Below are positions 9,255 to 18,190 of a stretch of DNA of 64,000 nucleotides, piece by piece; the stretch's first letter is position 1; every line of letters begins with the position of its first letter. The stretch lies in the NCBI RefSeq assembly GCF_947387515.1, contig NZ_CANDOB010000001.1, positions 62,001 to 126,000 on the forward strand. The letters run 5' to 3'. The stretch comes from Alkalihalobacillus sp. CinArs1 (lineage in GTDB: Bacteria; Bacillota; Bacilli; Bacillales; Guptibacillaceae). The notes under the pieces are model-generated. The model saw only the letters and a program-made list of their open reading frames with translations. It was not told where the DNA came from and searched no databases. A program made the translations under genes and the position numbers.

Positions 9255-9926
9255 TCAAGCCCTCTCTTTCGCTAATAGTAGAATATGATGTACCACTTCA
9301 GAAATCGTCATGGACGTTGTATCGATTTCAATCGCATCTTTTGCTTTTACAAGTGGTGCTACCTCACGTTCTGAATCACGTTTATCTCGAAGTGCAATTT
9401 CTTCTTTGATCTGATCGTAGTTAGCTTGTACTCCATTATCAACGAGCTCTTTGTAACGACGGGCAGCTCTTTCTTCTACAGATGCACTTAAGAACACCTT
9501 TAGTTCCGCTTTAGGAAGCACGTGAGTACCAATATCACGTCCATCCATCACCACACCGCCTTTTTCAGCTAATAGCTGCTGACGTTTCACCATTTCGCCT
9601 CTTACTTCACTTTGTCTCGCAACGAAAGAAACGTTGTTCGTAACTTCTAGAGAGCGGATGTCTTCTGTTACATCGATGCTATCGATCAAAACATGTTGGT
9701 CCTTCTCACCGAGTTGAAGATCTATGTCAGTTTTATCTAGGAGCTTCTTAAGAACAGGACCATCTTCAAGGTCCGCATTATTCTCGATTGCTTTATAAGT
9801 TAGAGCTCGATACATCGCACCAGTATCTATATATAGGAAAGAGAGCTTATCAGCTACTCTTCTTGCTACGGTACTTTTTCCGGCACCTGCTGGTCCATCT
9901 ATTGCAATATTAATATTTCTTCTCAT
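9255..9926 (-). CDS. cmk: Cytidylate kinase
   Basis: Cmk phosphorylates CMP and dCMP using ATP, in nucleotide salvage and recycling. The 223-residue protein has the P-loop GPAGAGKST near the N-terminus, [20 protein letters not shown] and the lid segment RAARRYKEL. Three in-frame ATGs exist (9950, 9932, 9926). ATG 9926 has 10 bases to the GGGGG ribosome site and gives the usual family length, so it is preferred; 9932 remains possible. It leads a cmk-plsC pair. Confidence 0.94.
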   Translation of the reverse strand: MRRNINIAIDGPAGAGKSTVARRVADKLSFLYIDTGAMYRALTYKAIENNADLEDGPVLKKLLDKTDIDLQLGEKDQHVLIDSIDVTEDIRSLEVTNNVSFVARQSEVRGEMVKRQQLLAEKGGVVMDGRDIGTHVLPKAELKVFLSASVEERAARRYKELVDNGVQANYDQIKEEIALRDKRDSEREVAPLVKAKDAIEIDTTSMTISEVVHHILLLAKERA

Positions 9927-9977
9927 AAACATCTTTCCCCCATCGTTCATTGGTCACCAAATACGTTCTACAACGTA

Positions 9978-10007
9978 CAAAAAAAGCAGGGATTCCTGCT
10001 TTTTTTG
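9978..10007. terminator. Hairpin between ypfB and cmk
   Basis: AAAAAAGCAGG pairs with CCTGCTTTTTT around GATT. The stem is A/T-flanked on both sides, so it can terminate the ypeB-ypfB transcript before cmk. Confidence 0.8.
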
Positions 10008-10059
10008 TACACTACGTTTCAAGTTAATCATAACACAATCAAAGTAGACGGTCTATTAA

Positions 10060-10227
10060 CTATTGCCGTTTAGAAGGCATCTGTTCGCCGTTCACGACCC
10101 CTTCATAATACAATGTTTTGCTCAAATAGATACGAAAGGGTTCATGAGTAAGAAGTGTTTGAGCAATGAGGAGAAACGCGAACTGTATCACAACTAACTT
10201 GATCAACAAACGCTCAACTTTCCCCAT
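10060..10227 (-). CDS. ypfB: YpfB-like small membrane protein (DUF5359 type)
   Basis: This 55-residue ORF starts at ATG 10227 behind GAGGTGAGG and ends with TAG at 10060. The N-terminus MGKVERLLIKLVVIQF is followed by one hydrophobic segment (about residues 7-27) and a C-terminal tail with YLSKTLYYEGV. The sequence pattern (ERLLIKL, YLxK, YEG) and the place between ypeB and cmk match the B. subtilis YpfB family as I recall it. It is short and easily missed. No function is known to me. Confidence 0.8.
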   Translation of the reverse strand: MGKVERLLIKLVVIQFAFLLIAQTLLTHEPFRIYLSKTLYYEGVVNGEQMPSKRQ

Positions 10228-10239
10228 TTCCTCACCTCA

Positions 10240-11589
10240 CTATAGCTCATCATAATTTGTTTCTGTACCATCCATCTTTTCAACCTTTTCTTCTCGTAAG
10301 TTTTCTGCGTTTATGAAAATGCGATACGTTTCATTATCAATCGTACCCATAAATTCATAACACAATACTTCTTCGTTAAGATCATTTCGGATAACGCCTA
10401 ACCCTTCCTCCATGATCTGAACACTCTCGTTGATTTGTGCTAAAGCTTCTTCTCTTGACATTGCAGGCTTCGGTAATTCTCTTTTTTGGTGATTGGTTAA
10501 ATATTCGATCGATTCATATCCAGCAATATCTCCATTATCGAGCGCTACTTTAACATGAACAGCGTCAGGATAGATGTTGATGTCATCCTGTTGATATACG
10601 AATGTGAAGACGCCCATCTTATCATACTGACTGCTTTCAGAGATCACCATATTCGAGATGTCATGTTCTTTTAGAAATGCCTCCGCTTTTGAAGCAGCTT
10701 CGTTCAAACTGATTTTTTGTTTCCCGATCTTACGGTCCATTAAGATCCAGATCGGATGAGCTCCTTTTTTCGTTACATCAAGATTTACACTAGATTTATT
10801 CTTCGGATTCTCGATCGAAAGGCTATATGCCTGATACCCCGCTTTCTCTCCCGTAGAGGTGATATCGATCTTCGCATCACTCTCAATATCCAAGTAGTCG
10901 ATCACAGCTTTCTTTGCTTCATCTTCCGTAACCTTCTCACCTAGTACGTTATTCGAAAGGTTTTCTTTCTTCTCATTCAACTGGGTGACTTCCGGCCCCC
11001 AATTCACATCACTATATCCTTCTACTTGTTTATCAACTGTTTTGAATCCGTCGATGATCGTGTTATCTTGCGCCTGCTTTTCTGAAGCGAGCGCTAACTC
11101 GACATCCATCCAACGTAAGTTATGATTGATCACCATAGCCTGTACTTTTCTTAGTTCGTTTTTAATTTCAGTAGCGTGTTTATGCAGCTTTTTAAGCGTG
11201 TCATATTCATCATCAGACAAAGGCTTTTCATCAAGGTCTCTAACCGCTACGCGATAGCTAAACTGCCCTATATTTGAAAGAAACTCCTCAGTCTTATTAA
11301 AAGGCATCAGGGTCAACGGAAGCTGACCAACATCATTCTGAGCTTCTGAGGTCAATCTCCACACTTCTGCAAGTGCTGGTGATAACCTAGCTCGAGAACT
11401 CATCGCAAGAGTCGACCCGATCTTCTCTTCAAGAGCATCAACATGAAAATTCAGCTCATGAAACGCTCGTTGATAGTTATTTTCGGCATTGATCAACACT
11501 GCATTTTTCTCCTGGTGTTCTTTATATCCCCAATAACTTGTCGACACGACGCCAATGGCGAGTGCTCCAATCAATATCGACCTAATCAT
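10240..11589 (-). CDS. ypeB: Spore germination protein YpeB
   Basis: YpeB is made in the forespore and is needed for SleB to be localised and stable; it is degraded in germination. The 449-residue protein has an N-terminal hydrophobic anchor (about residues 4-18), a long helical N-terminal domain and a C-terminal half with PepSY-type repeats. Length matches the family. It lies 16 bases downstream of sleB in the classic sleB-ypeB operon. Confidence 0.95.
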   Translation of the reverse strand: MIRSILIGALAIGVVSTSYWGYKEHQEKNAVLINAENNYQRAFHELNFHVDALEEKIGSTLAMSSRARLSPALAEVWRLTSEAQNDVGQLPLTLMPFNKTEEFLSNIGQFSYRVAVRDLDEKPLSDDEYDTLKKLHKHATEIKNELRKVQAMVINHNLRWMDVELALASEKQAQDNTIIDGFKTVDKQVEGYSDVNWGPEVTQLNEKKENLSNNVLGEKVTEDEAKKAVIDYLDIESDAKIDITSTGEKAGYQAYSLSIENPKNKSSVNLDVTKKGAHPIWILMDRKIGKQKISLNEAASKAEAFLKEHDISNMVISESSQYDKMGVFTFVYQQDDINIYPDAVHVKVALDNGDIAGYESIEYLTNHQKRELPKPAMSREEALAQINESVQIMEEGLGVIRNDLNEEVLCYEFMGTIDNETYRIFINAENLREEKVEKMDGTETNYDEL

Positions 11590-11605
11590 TATTCAATCAC
11601 CTCCA

Positions 11606-12397
11606 CTATTCACAGAAAATATGTTTTCCGATTCGTTTGATCTGAGGACGGGTCCAAATCCAACCTGATGTTGCCGTGTTAGGGTTGAAGTAGTAAAGTG
11701 CTTCACCCGAAGGATCCCAGCCATTAACTGCATCTAATACTGCTTCTTTCGCCCTATCGTTAGGAGTCAGCCATATCTGTCCATCTGATACTGCAGTGAA
11801 AGCACGTGGTTCGAAGATAACGCCTGATACCGTATTCGGAAAAGAAGAGCTTTGCACTCGGTTTAAAATAACTGCAGCTACCGCCACTTGTCCTTCGTAC
11901 GGCTCACCTCTTGCTTCTCCATAAACAGCGTTCGCCATCAGCTTAATGTCATTTTGTGAATATCCAGCAGGTGTATTCTTACCTTGCGTTGCCTTCGTGC
12001 CTCCGTCACCACCAGAGGTTCCTCCGTAGTTCTTAGGACTTTCTCCCTTATTCACTTTTTGCTTTATCGAAGGATCATATTTCGTCGCTTTGTTTAATTT
12101 AGCCTTCATCTCAGAACCTACTAGTCCATCGACGGTCAAGCCAAATTCATGTTGGAAGTTTCGAACTGCCCAATACGTACCCCAACCAAAAACACCATCG
12201 ATCTTTCCTTTGTAAAACCCGATGTACTGTAACCGTGCTTGTAGCTCGATCACATCATCACCTGTTGCCCCTTTTTGAATAACTTGATTTGAAAATGCGT
12301 CTGCTTCGTGATTATGGTCAAGCACCGTCATAAGCGGCACGCATAATAAACCGATTATCAGAGGGATTTTAAATATATTAAATAGCTTCCTCATCAT
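11606..12397 (-). CDS. sleB: Spore cortex-lytic enzyme SleB
   Basis: SleB is a lytic transglycosylase that degrades muramic-delta-lactam-containing cortex during germination. The 263-residue precursor has a signal peptide (about residues 1-33, ending ADA). A peptidoglycan-binding domain follows (QARLQYIGFYKGKIDGVFG), then a threonine-, glycine- and serine-rich linker. The C-terminal catalytic domain carries the presumed catalytic glutamate in YGEARGEP. ATG 12397 and the next ATG both follow AGGAGG acceptably. It is somewhat shorter than B. subtilis SleB but all domains are present. Confidence 0.95.
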   Translation of the reverse strand: MMRKLFNIFKIPLIIGLLCVPLMTVLDHNHEADAFSNQVIQKGATGDDVIELQARLQYIGFYKGKIDGVFGWGTYWAVRNFQHEFGLTVDGLVGSEMKAKLNKATKYDPSIKQKVNKGESPKNYGGTSGGDGGTKATQGKNTPAGYSQNDIKLMANAVYGEARGEPYEGQVAVAAVILNRVQSSSFPNTVSGVIFEPRAFTAVSDGQIWLTPNDRAKEAVLDAVNGWDPSGEALYYFNPNTATSGWIWTRPQIKRIGKHIFCE

Positions 12398-12481
12398 TTG
12401 GACCTCCTGATCAATGTGTATTCATGGTTGTAGTTTTTGTATCAAAAGGTATTTTATACAAACCTTCTTTTTAAGATAAAC

Positions 12482-12511
12482 AAAAAAAGATGCCCTTAAG
12501 GCACCTTTTAT
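12482..12511 (-). terminator. Terminator of prsW
   Basis: On the minus strand AAAGGTGCC pairs with GGGCATCTTT around TTAA, followed by TTTTTTTG. It starts just after the prsW stop codon. Confidence 0.7.
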
Positions 12512-12517
12512 CAAAAC

Positions 12518-13204
12518 TTATATACTTGCATCTTCTTTTGTCTGCATCAACTTGGCCTGATTAATATCTGCCACTTTTATTTTTCTAAGTCCGATCGACC
12601 ATAATACTAGCATGAAAGGTATCATGATATAGATCATGTTGGTATTGAACTGAAGAATGAGGTAATTATACGTCCCGTGGAACAAAACAGGTATAAGAAG
12701 AGACAAGATGATCCACTTCAATACTTTGTTTTGCAGCGAAAACTTTCCTCTACCTAAATAAGATCCCATGATGACCCCAAACAAAGCGTGACTAGAAACA
12801 GGCAACAGAGCACGCCACCAGGCTTCTTGAATGCCATAAGCGAATAGAAAGAAAACATTCTCTACTGATGCAAAGCCTAGCGATATCGCGACACCGTAAA
12901 CGATCCCGTCATAAAAGTCACTGAATTCAAGATGTATGTACACGGTAAAATAAAAGATAAACCATTTTAGAAACTCTTCAAGCAATCCTGACATGATATA
13001 AGATTGACTAAAAGGAGATTGCAGGAATTGTTCAACTTTAAAACCATGCTGGATAACCATCACTGGAAATACGAGCATAGCACCGAATACAAAGCTCCTG
13101 ACTACTGGCCTGATGGGCTCAGACTCATACTGATGGTGTTTTAAATAAAAAAAACAAAGAAGCGCAATACCTGGAGCGATTCCAGCAGTTATAGCCGCTA
13201 ACAT
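12518..13204 (-). CDS. prsW: Site-1 membrane protease PrsW
   Basis: PrsW cleaves the anti-sigma factor RsiW in response to antimicrobial peptides and envelope stress in B. subtilis. The 228-residue polytopic protein shows the conserved membrane motifs of the family: LLEEFLKW, FASVENVFF, SHALFG and HGTYNY. These Glu and His positions are thought to form the active site of this glutamic/metallo-type membrane protease. Its place beside sleB-ypeB matches B. subtilis. No rsiW or sigW is in this window. Confidence 0.92.
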   Translation of the reverse strand: MLAAITAGIAPGIALLCFFYLKHHQYESEPIRPVVRSFVFGAMLVFPVMVIQHGFKVEQFLQSPFSQSYIMSGLLEEFLKWFIFYFTVYIHLEFSDFYDGIVYGVAISLGFASVENVFFLFAYGIQEAWWRALLPVSSHALFGVIMGSYLGRGKFSLQNKVLKWIILSLLIPVLFHGTYNYLILQFNTNMIYIMIPFMLVLWSIGLRKIKVADINQAKLMQTKEDASI

Positions 13205-13328
13205 AGGCTTTCCCCATTTCTACACGGTAGATGATGAAAAAGCAACTTTATCATACCTATACTTTTCTTATCGTACCATGTTACTTTATTTATGGAAACT
13301 AAATAAAATTTGGCCTGAGGTGAGATTT

Positions 13329-14300
13329 TTGAGCAAAATACTTGTGCTACACACTGGTGGAACAATCGCGATGGAGGAAAATGGAGAATCTGGAGCTGTC
13401 AGTCCAGGAGAAAGAAATCCTTTAAACGCAACATTAGGTGACCTCATCCACGATGTGGATCTTATCGTCGATGACTTTATTAACATTCCTTCCCCACATA
13501 TGAACCCTGAGCTGATGTTTCAGATTGCTGAACGCATTGAAAACAAAATAAAAAAAGAACATATTAGCGGAGTAGTCGTCACTCATGGAACCGATACTCT
13601 AGAAGAAACTGCTTATTTACTTGATCTTATCTTACAAACTGACCTACCAGTCGTGATGACTGGAGCGATGAGGTCGAGCAATGAAATTGGGTCTGATGGC
13701 CCGTATAATCTGATTTCCTCTTTGAAGGTTGCATCCTGCGAGGAAGCGAAAGGAAAAGGCGTACTCGTTGTGTTGAACGATGAAATACATACGGCAAAAA
13801 ACGTTACGAAAACGCACACGAGCAACGTTTCAACATTTCAAAGTCCACAATACGGCCCGATCGGAATCGTCACAAAGCAGCGTGTCCATTTCCATCATAC
13901 TTTGACGAACCGTGATCGCTATCATATTTCAAAACTAAGTAAAACAGTCATGCTTATAAAAGCGTATGCAGGAATGGACTCTCAACTCCTTCAAGCTGCT
14001 GGAGAGCTTGGAATCAACGGCATCGTCATCGAAGCATTGGGTCAAGGAAATCTTCCCCCACAGACAGTCGACGGGATAAAGCAGTTACGAAAAAAAGGGA
14101 TCGCTGTTGTGATGGTTTCGAGATGTTTCAATGGCATCGTGCAGGACGTCTATGGATATGAAGGTGGAGGGAAGCATTTGAAGGAACTCGGAGTTGTTTT
14201 CTCAAATGGACTCAATGGACAAAAAGCAAGGTTGAAGCTCTTAGTAGCCCTAGAAGCCACTGAAGATTTAAATGAGTTACAGCAACTATTCTTAAGATAA
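13329..14300 (+). CDS. L-asparaginase
   Basis: This enzyme hydrolyses asparagine to aspartate and ammonia. The 323-residue protein has both asparaginase signatures: HTGGTIAM near residue 7 with the nucleophilic Thr, and VVTHGTDTLEET with the second Thr-Asp pair. The frame extends upstream to 13278, but TTG 13329 sits at correct distance from GAGGTGAG and puts the first signature at the normal place. No convincing signal peptide is seen, so a cytoplasmic enzyme is likely. It is divergent from prsW and convergent with ypdA. Confidence 0.9.
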   Translation: MSKILVLHTGGTIAMEENGESGAVSPGERNPLNATLGDLIHDVDLIVDDFINIPSPHMNPELMFQIAERIENKIKKEHISGVVVTHGTDTLEETAYLLDLILQTDLPVVMTGAMRSSNEIGSDGPYNLISSLKVASCEEAKGKGVLVVLNDEIHTAKNVTKTHTSNVSTFQSPQYGPIGIVTKQRVHFHHTLTNRDRYHISKLSKTVMLIKAYAGMDSQLLQAAGELGINGIVIEALGQGNLPPQTVDGIKQLRKKGIAVVMVSRCFNGIVQDVYGYEGGGKHLKELGVVFSNGLNGQKARLKLLVALEATEDLNELQQLFLR

Positions 14301-14306
14301 TTAAAA

Positions 14307-14364
14307 AGAAACCTAGAGGAATTCGATCTCATACGTTAAAGAGACCACGAAATTCTAGGTTTCT
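14307..14364. terminator. Hairpin after the asparaginase gene
   Basis: AGAAACCTAGA pairs with TCTAGGTTTCT around a 35-base loop region. A T-rich tract lies on the minus-strand side, so it may also back up ypdA termination. Confidence 0.6.
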
Positions 14365-14369
14365 CCACA

Positions 14370-14407
14370 AGCAAGAAAGCCTATCTTATTAGATAGGCTT
14401 TCTTGCT
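14370..14407 (-). terminator. Hairpin overlapping the 3' end of ypdA
   Basis: A 16-bp perfect stem (GCAAGAAAGCCTATCT / AGATAGGCTTTCTTGC) has a 4-base loop. It includes the last codons and stop codon of ypdA. Confidence 0.75.
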
Positions 14408-15381
14408 TTGTCGATAATATCGTTCGCTATTTGTGCGCCGTGGTGTCGGCCATTCTCAATAAATATTTCATTCGCGTTGTTTCCTGCAGCGATAACGCCA
14501 GCAATGTAGCACCCTTCTACATTCGTTTCCATCGTTTCAGGGTCAAACGCAGGTCTGCCAGATGCTTCATCGATGTCGATGCCAATCTTCGTTAAGAACG
14601 AATGATCTGGATGATAACCTGTCATGGCAAAAACAAAATCATTCGCGATCGTTTGTTTTTCTCCATTCACAGTGATCACAACTTCTTTTTCACGAACTTC
14701 AACTAACTCAGCATTAAACGCCATCTGCACTTTTCCATTTCGCACTAATGCTTCAAACTCAGGTAAGATCCATGGTTTAATGCTTTTCGAATACTCTCCC
14801 TGTCGATAGAGAACGGTCACGCGCGCTCCAGCTTTTTCAAGCTCCAATGCAGCATCAACAGCGGAGTTTTTACCACCAACGACAACAACATCTTTATTGA
14901 AGTAAGGATGTGGCTCTTTAAAATAATGCATCACTTTATCAAGATCTTCTCCAGGAATACCCATATAGTTTGGGCTATCATAATACCCAGTCGCGATGAC
15001 CACATGTTTTGCTCGATAAGTGATCTCCTTCGATTCATGTAGCTTCTCAGACTCAATGACAAATCCATCATTTTCTGTTTCGATCTTATTAACCTTTTCA
15101 TATGAATGGATTCGAAGGTTTTTTCTTTTCGCAACATCTCTATAATATGCGAGCGCCTGGTTACGCTTCGGTTTTCTCTCTTCAATAATGAACGGTACTT
15201 CACCTATTTCAAGCTTTTCACTTGAGCTGAAAAACGTCTGGTGTGTGGGATAATGATAGATCGCATTTACGATATTCCCTTTTTCTATGATCAATGGATC
15301 GAACCCTTTGTTTTGAAGTTCAATCGCTGCTGACATACCACACGGACCAGCTCCAATAATGATTACCTGCTCTTCTCTCAT
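14389..15381 (-). CDS. ypdA: Bacillithiol disulfide reductase (YpdA/Bdr)
   Basis: YpdA uses NADPH to reduce bacillithiol disulfide and so maintains the low-molecular-weight thiol pool. The 330-residue protein has an FAD motif GAGPCG at residues 10-15. Cys14 lies within it, the residue implicated in catalysis in S. aureus and B. subtilis YpdA. A second dinucleotide motif VVGGKNSAVDAALE follows in the middle. The neighbour is gudB, as in B. subtilis, and the bacillithiol biosynthesis gene bshB2 lies 3 kb away on the other strand. Confidence 0.93.
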   Translation of the reverse strand: MREEQVIIIGAGPCGMSAAIELQNKGFDPLIIEKGNIVNAIYHYPTHQTFFSSSEKLEIGEVPFIIEERKPKRNQALAYYRDVAKRKNLRIHSYEKVNKIETENDGFVIESEKLHESKEITYRAKHVVIATGYYDSPNYMGIPGEDLDKVMHYFKEPHPYFNKDVVVVGGKNSAVDAALELEKAGARVTVLYRQGEYSKSIKPWILPEFEALVRNGKVQMAFNAELVEVREKEVVITVNGEKQTIANDFVFAMTGYHPDHSFLTKIGIDIDEASGRPAFDPETMETNVEGCYIAGVIAAGNNANEIFIENGRHHGAQIANDIIDKARKPI

Positions 15382-15449
15382 ATTCCCTCACTCCTGCAAC
15401 AATCCATATAAACGGTTTATTTCTTTTTTATTGTACTCATTACAACCAA

Positions 15450-15480
15450 AAAATTCCCTACCTGAATGATAGGGAATTTC
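15450..15480 (-). terminator. Terminator of gudB
   Basis: AAATTCCCTA pairs with TAGGGAATTT around CCTGAATGA. It lies about 20 bases after the gudB stop codon. Confidence 0.75.
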
Positions 15481-15498
15481 TGTCGCAATATCAACTAT

Positions 15499-16779
15499 TT
15501 AAATCCAACCACGGAAGCGAGACGCTTCAGCCATTTTTCGAACACCGACCATATATGCTGAAAGCCTCATGTTTACACGTCTAGTTTCAGAAGTTCTATA
15601 GATCGAGTTGAATGCGTTTACCATAACCTTTTCAAGCTTTGCCTCAACTTCTTCTTCGGTCCAATAGTAACCCTGGTTATTCTGTACCCATTCGAAGTAA
15701 GATACCGTTACTCCACCAGAACTAGCAAGAACATCTGGTACTAGTAAGATGTCCCTTTCGGTTAAGATTTTAGTCGCCTCAATCGTTGTCGGTCCATTTG
15801 CAGCCTCAACGACGATGCTCGCTTTGATCTGATGGGCATTCTCTTCTGTGATCTGATTTTCAATCGCTGCAGGAACTAGAATATCACAGTCAAGTTCTAG
15901 AAGCTCTTTATTACTAATCGTTTCTTTGAAGAGTTTCGTTACTGTTCCAAAGCTGTCGCGACGATCTAATAAGTAATCGATATCAAGGCCTTCTGGATCG
16001 TGAAGCGCTCCATATGCATCTGAAATACCAACGATCTTTGCGCCAGCATCATGCATAAACTTCGCAAGGAAACTACCTGCGTTACCAAATCCTTGAATGA
16101 CGACGCGAGCTCCTTCGATCTTAATGCCTTTCTTCTTAGCTGCTTCGCGTATGCAGATCGTTACACCTTTTGCTGTTGCTGATTCACGCCCATGCGAACC
16201 ACCGAGCACAAGCGGTTTACCTGTGATAAAGCCAGGAGAATCAAACTCACGAATACGGCTGTACTCATCCATCATCCAGGCCATGATCTGTGAATTTGTA
16301 AACACGTCTGGAGCTGGGATATCTTTAGTAGGGCCAACGATTTGGCTGATTGCTCTTACGTATCCGCGACTTAACCTTTCAAGCTCTCTGAAAGACATTT
16401 CCCGAGGGTCGCAGATGATTCCGCCTTTTCCTCCACCATATGGTAAATCAACAATTCCTGCTTTAAGGCTCATCCAAACAGAAAGTGCTTTCACTTCAGT
16501 TTCCGTTACATCTGGATGAAAGCGAACCCCACCTTTCGTAGGACCAACCGAATCGTTGTGCTGAGCACGATATCCAGTAAAGATTTTTATAGATCCGTCA
16601 TCCATTCGCACAGGGATACGGACTGTCATCAACCTCATAGGTTCTTTTAGAAGTTCAAAAACCTCTTTTGGATAGCCCAACTTATCAAGTGCTTCATTTA
16701 TGACCGATTGCGTCGACTCTAATACATCCCTTTTCTTTTTGTTACCTTGTCCGTTATCTGTTTCGTTTTTGTCGACCAT
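15499..16779 (-). CDS. gudB: Glutamate dehydrogenase (GudB type)
   Basis: This enzyme deaminates glutamate to 2-oxoglutarate, usually with NAD+ in the catabolic Bacillus enzymes. The 426-residue protein shows GPTKGGVRFHPDV, the catalytic-lysine motif LPYGGGKGGI, DIPAPDV and the nucleotide-binding QGFGNAGS. Position between ypdA and the mecB region matches gudB rather than rocG. The reading frame is intact, with no sign of the short internal duplication that inactivates gudB in B. subtilis 168. Confidence 0.95.
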   Translation of the reverse strand: MVDKNETDNGQGNKKKRDVLESTQSVINEALDKLGYPKEVFELLKEPMRLMTVRIPVRMDDGSIKIFTGYRAQHNDSVGPTKGGVRFHPDVTETEVKALSVWMSLKAGIVDLPYGGGKGGIICDPREMSFRELERLSRGYVRAISQIVGPTKDIPAPDVFTNSQIMAWMMDEYSRIREFDSPGFITGKPLVLGGSHGRESATAKGVTICIREAAKKKGIKIEGARVVIQGFGNAGSFLAKFMHDAGAKIVGISDAYGALHDPEGLDIDYLLDRRDSFGTVTKLFKETISNKELLELDCDILVPAAIENQITEENAHQIKASIVVEAANGPTTIEATKILTERDILLVPDVLASSGGVTVSYFEWVQNNQGYYWTEEEVEAKLEKVMVNAFNSIYRTSETRRVNMRLSAYMVGVRKMAEASRFRGWI

Positions 16780-17035
16780 TACTTAACCTCCCATAACTAT
16801 GCCCTTACTGTGGTGTCTTCATAAAAGATCCGATTAGGTGACCTTTGACCCATTTACATCTAACATTGTTCAGTTTTTTGGTTTCATTAATATCTAGAAT
16901 ACTCTAATGTCTTGCTTTCAAAACATAGTATACACGTTTAGGTATCCTATGAGAAGGTATTCCGTCCACATTTTATGCAATTTGTTTCACAAATTTGCAA
17001 ACGCTTACTAGGTGGGCCCATATTGCTATTCGAAA

Positions 17036-17064
17036 AAAACCTCACAGTGATGTGTGAGGTTTTA
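17036..17064 (-). terminator. Terminator of ddl
   Basis: AACCTCACA pairs with TGTGAGGTT around a 4-base loop, with an A-run on the left that gives T residues on the minus strand. It lies just after the ddl stop. Confidence 0.8.
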
Positions 17065-17073
17065 TATAGCAAT

Positions 17074-17988
17074 TTACTTTTTCAACCCGAGTTGAAGCAG
17101 CTGTTCGATCATCTCTTCATACGAATAGCCAATTTCCTTAGCCGCATCAGGGTAAAGACTCGTAGGTGTCATGCCTGGCAATGTATTTACTTCAAGAAAA
17201 ACGGGCTTAGAGCCATCTTTAGGGATAATGTAATCCACCCTTGAGTATGTTTCACAACCTAGCAATTCATGTGCAAGAACAGACTCCTCCTGAATCATCG
17301 TTGTATACTCTTCTGTAATACGTGCAGGAACGATATGTTCACTGCCACCCTCTGCGTATTTCGATTCATAATCATAATATGCGTTACGAGGTACGATCTC
17401 AACGACAGGCAATGCTCGCACATTACCTTTCTCACCTAAAACAGCAACAGTGACCTCTGTCCCAGAAATGAACTCCTCAAGGATAACCTTTGTATCAAAA
17501 CGGAAGGCTTCATCGATTCCTCTTACCAACTCATCTTCTGAATGAGCGATCGTTAACCCTATTGTAGATCCTTCACTGTTAGGCTTTACAACAACCGGAA
17601 AATCAAATGGAAGGTCGAGGTTTTCATAGCTGTCGCCTCTCTCCAACACAAGGTCTTTAGCAAGTCGAATACTCGTATCGTTTAGTACTTTTTTACTTTT
17701 TGCTTTATCCATGGCTACAGCTGAACCGAGTACACCAGAACCAACATATGGGATCTCTAGCATATCGAGTAACCCTTGAATTCTTCCATCTTCACCAAAT
17801 CTACCATGAAGGCCGATGAAAACCATATCGACATCTAATTTTAAAATTTCGCTAATTTTATCTGGATGAAAATCAATTCCGATTACTTCATGACCATTAT
17901 GTTCGAGTGCGGCTATGATTCCTTTCCCGCTCGATAGGGATACTTCTCTTTCGGCAGATGTTCCACCATATAGTACTGCAACTTTCAT
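17074..17988 (-). CDS. ddl: D-alanine--D-alanine ligase, short form
   Basis: Ddl makes the D-Ala-D-Ala dipeptide for peptidoglycan precursors. The 304-residue protein is an ATP-grasp enzyme with GGTSAEREVSLSSG at the N-terminus, LHGRFGEDGRIQG and KPNSEGSTIG. The YYDYESKY segment keeps the tyrosine associated with D-Ala rather than D-lactate use. The C-terminus has EVNTLPGMT. ATG 17988 lies nine bases from AGGAGG; the TTG at 17994 is too close. The length is that of the DdlB class, not the roughly 350-residue form encoded beside murF in B. subtilis. Confidence 0.94.
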   Translation of the reverse strand: MKVAVLYGGTSAEREVSLSSGKGIIAALEHNGHEVIGIDFHPDKISEILKLDVDMVFIGLHGRFGEDGRIQGLLDMLEIPYVGSGVLGSAVAMDKAKSKKVLNDTSIRLAKDLVLERGDSYENLDLPFDFPVVVKPNSEGSTIGLTIAHSEDELVRGIDEAFRFDTKVILEEFISGTEVTVAVLGEKGNVRALPVVEIVPRNAYYDYESKYAEGGSEHIVPARITEEYTTMIQEESVLAHELLGCETYSRVDYIIPKDGSKPVFLEVNTLPGMTPTSLYPDAAKEIGYSYEEMIEQLLQLGLKK

Positions 17989-18190
17989 GATCAAATACCT
18001 CCTGGGCTACATTTATGTACATCATTATATTCGTTATTCACTTAATTGGAACAGTTAAAAACTTCTCTCATCATACCATGTTTTCTTGTAATGTGTGGCT
18101 GGTAATTCATCACCTCGAACAAAGAATTGGAAATCACGCCACCTGTTCCGTATACTTGCACTATCTTCAAATAAGAAAGGATCTACCACT

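Noticed and set aside
16097-16519. Plus-strand frame of 140 codons
   Set aside because: It is the longest antisense frame and lies fully inside gudB, with no start site; it reflects the codon bias of gudB.
15499-16779. Possible cryptic gudB with the internal duplication known from B. subtilis 168
   Set aside because: The frame is uninterrupted and the active-site region shows no direct duplication.
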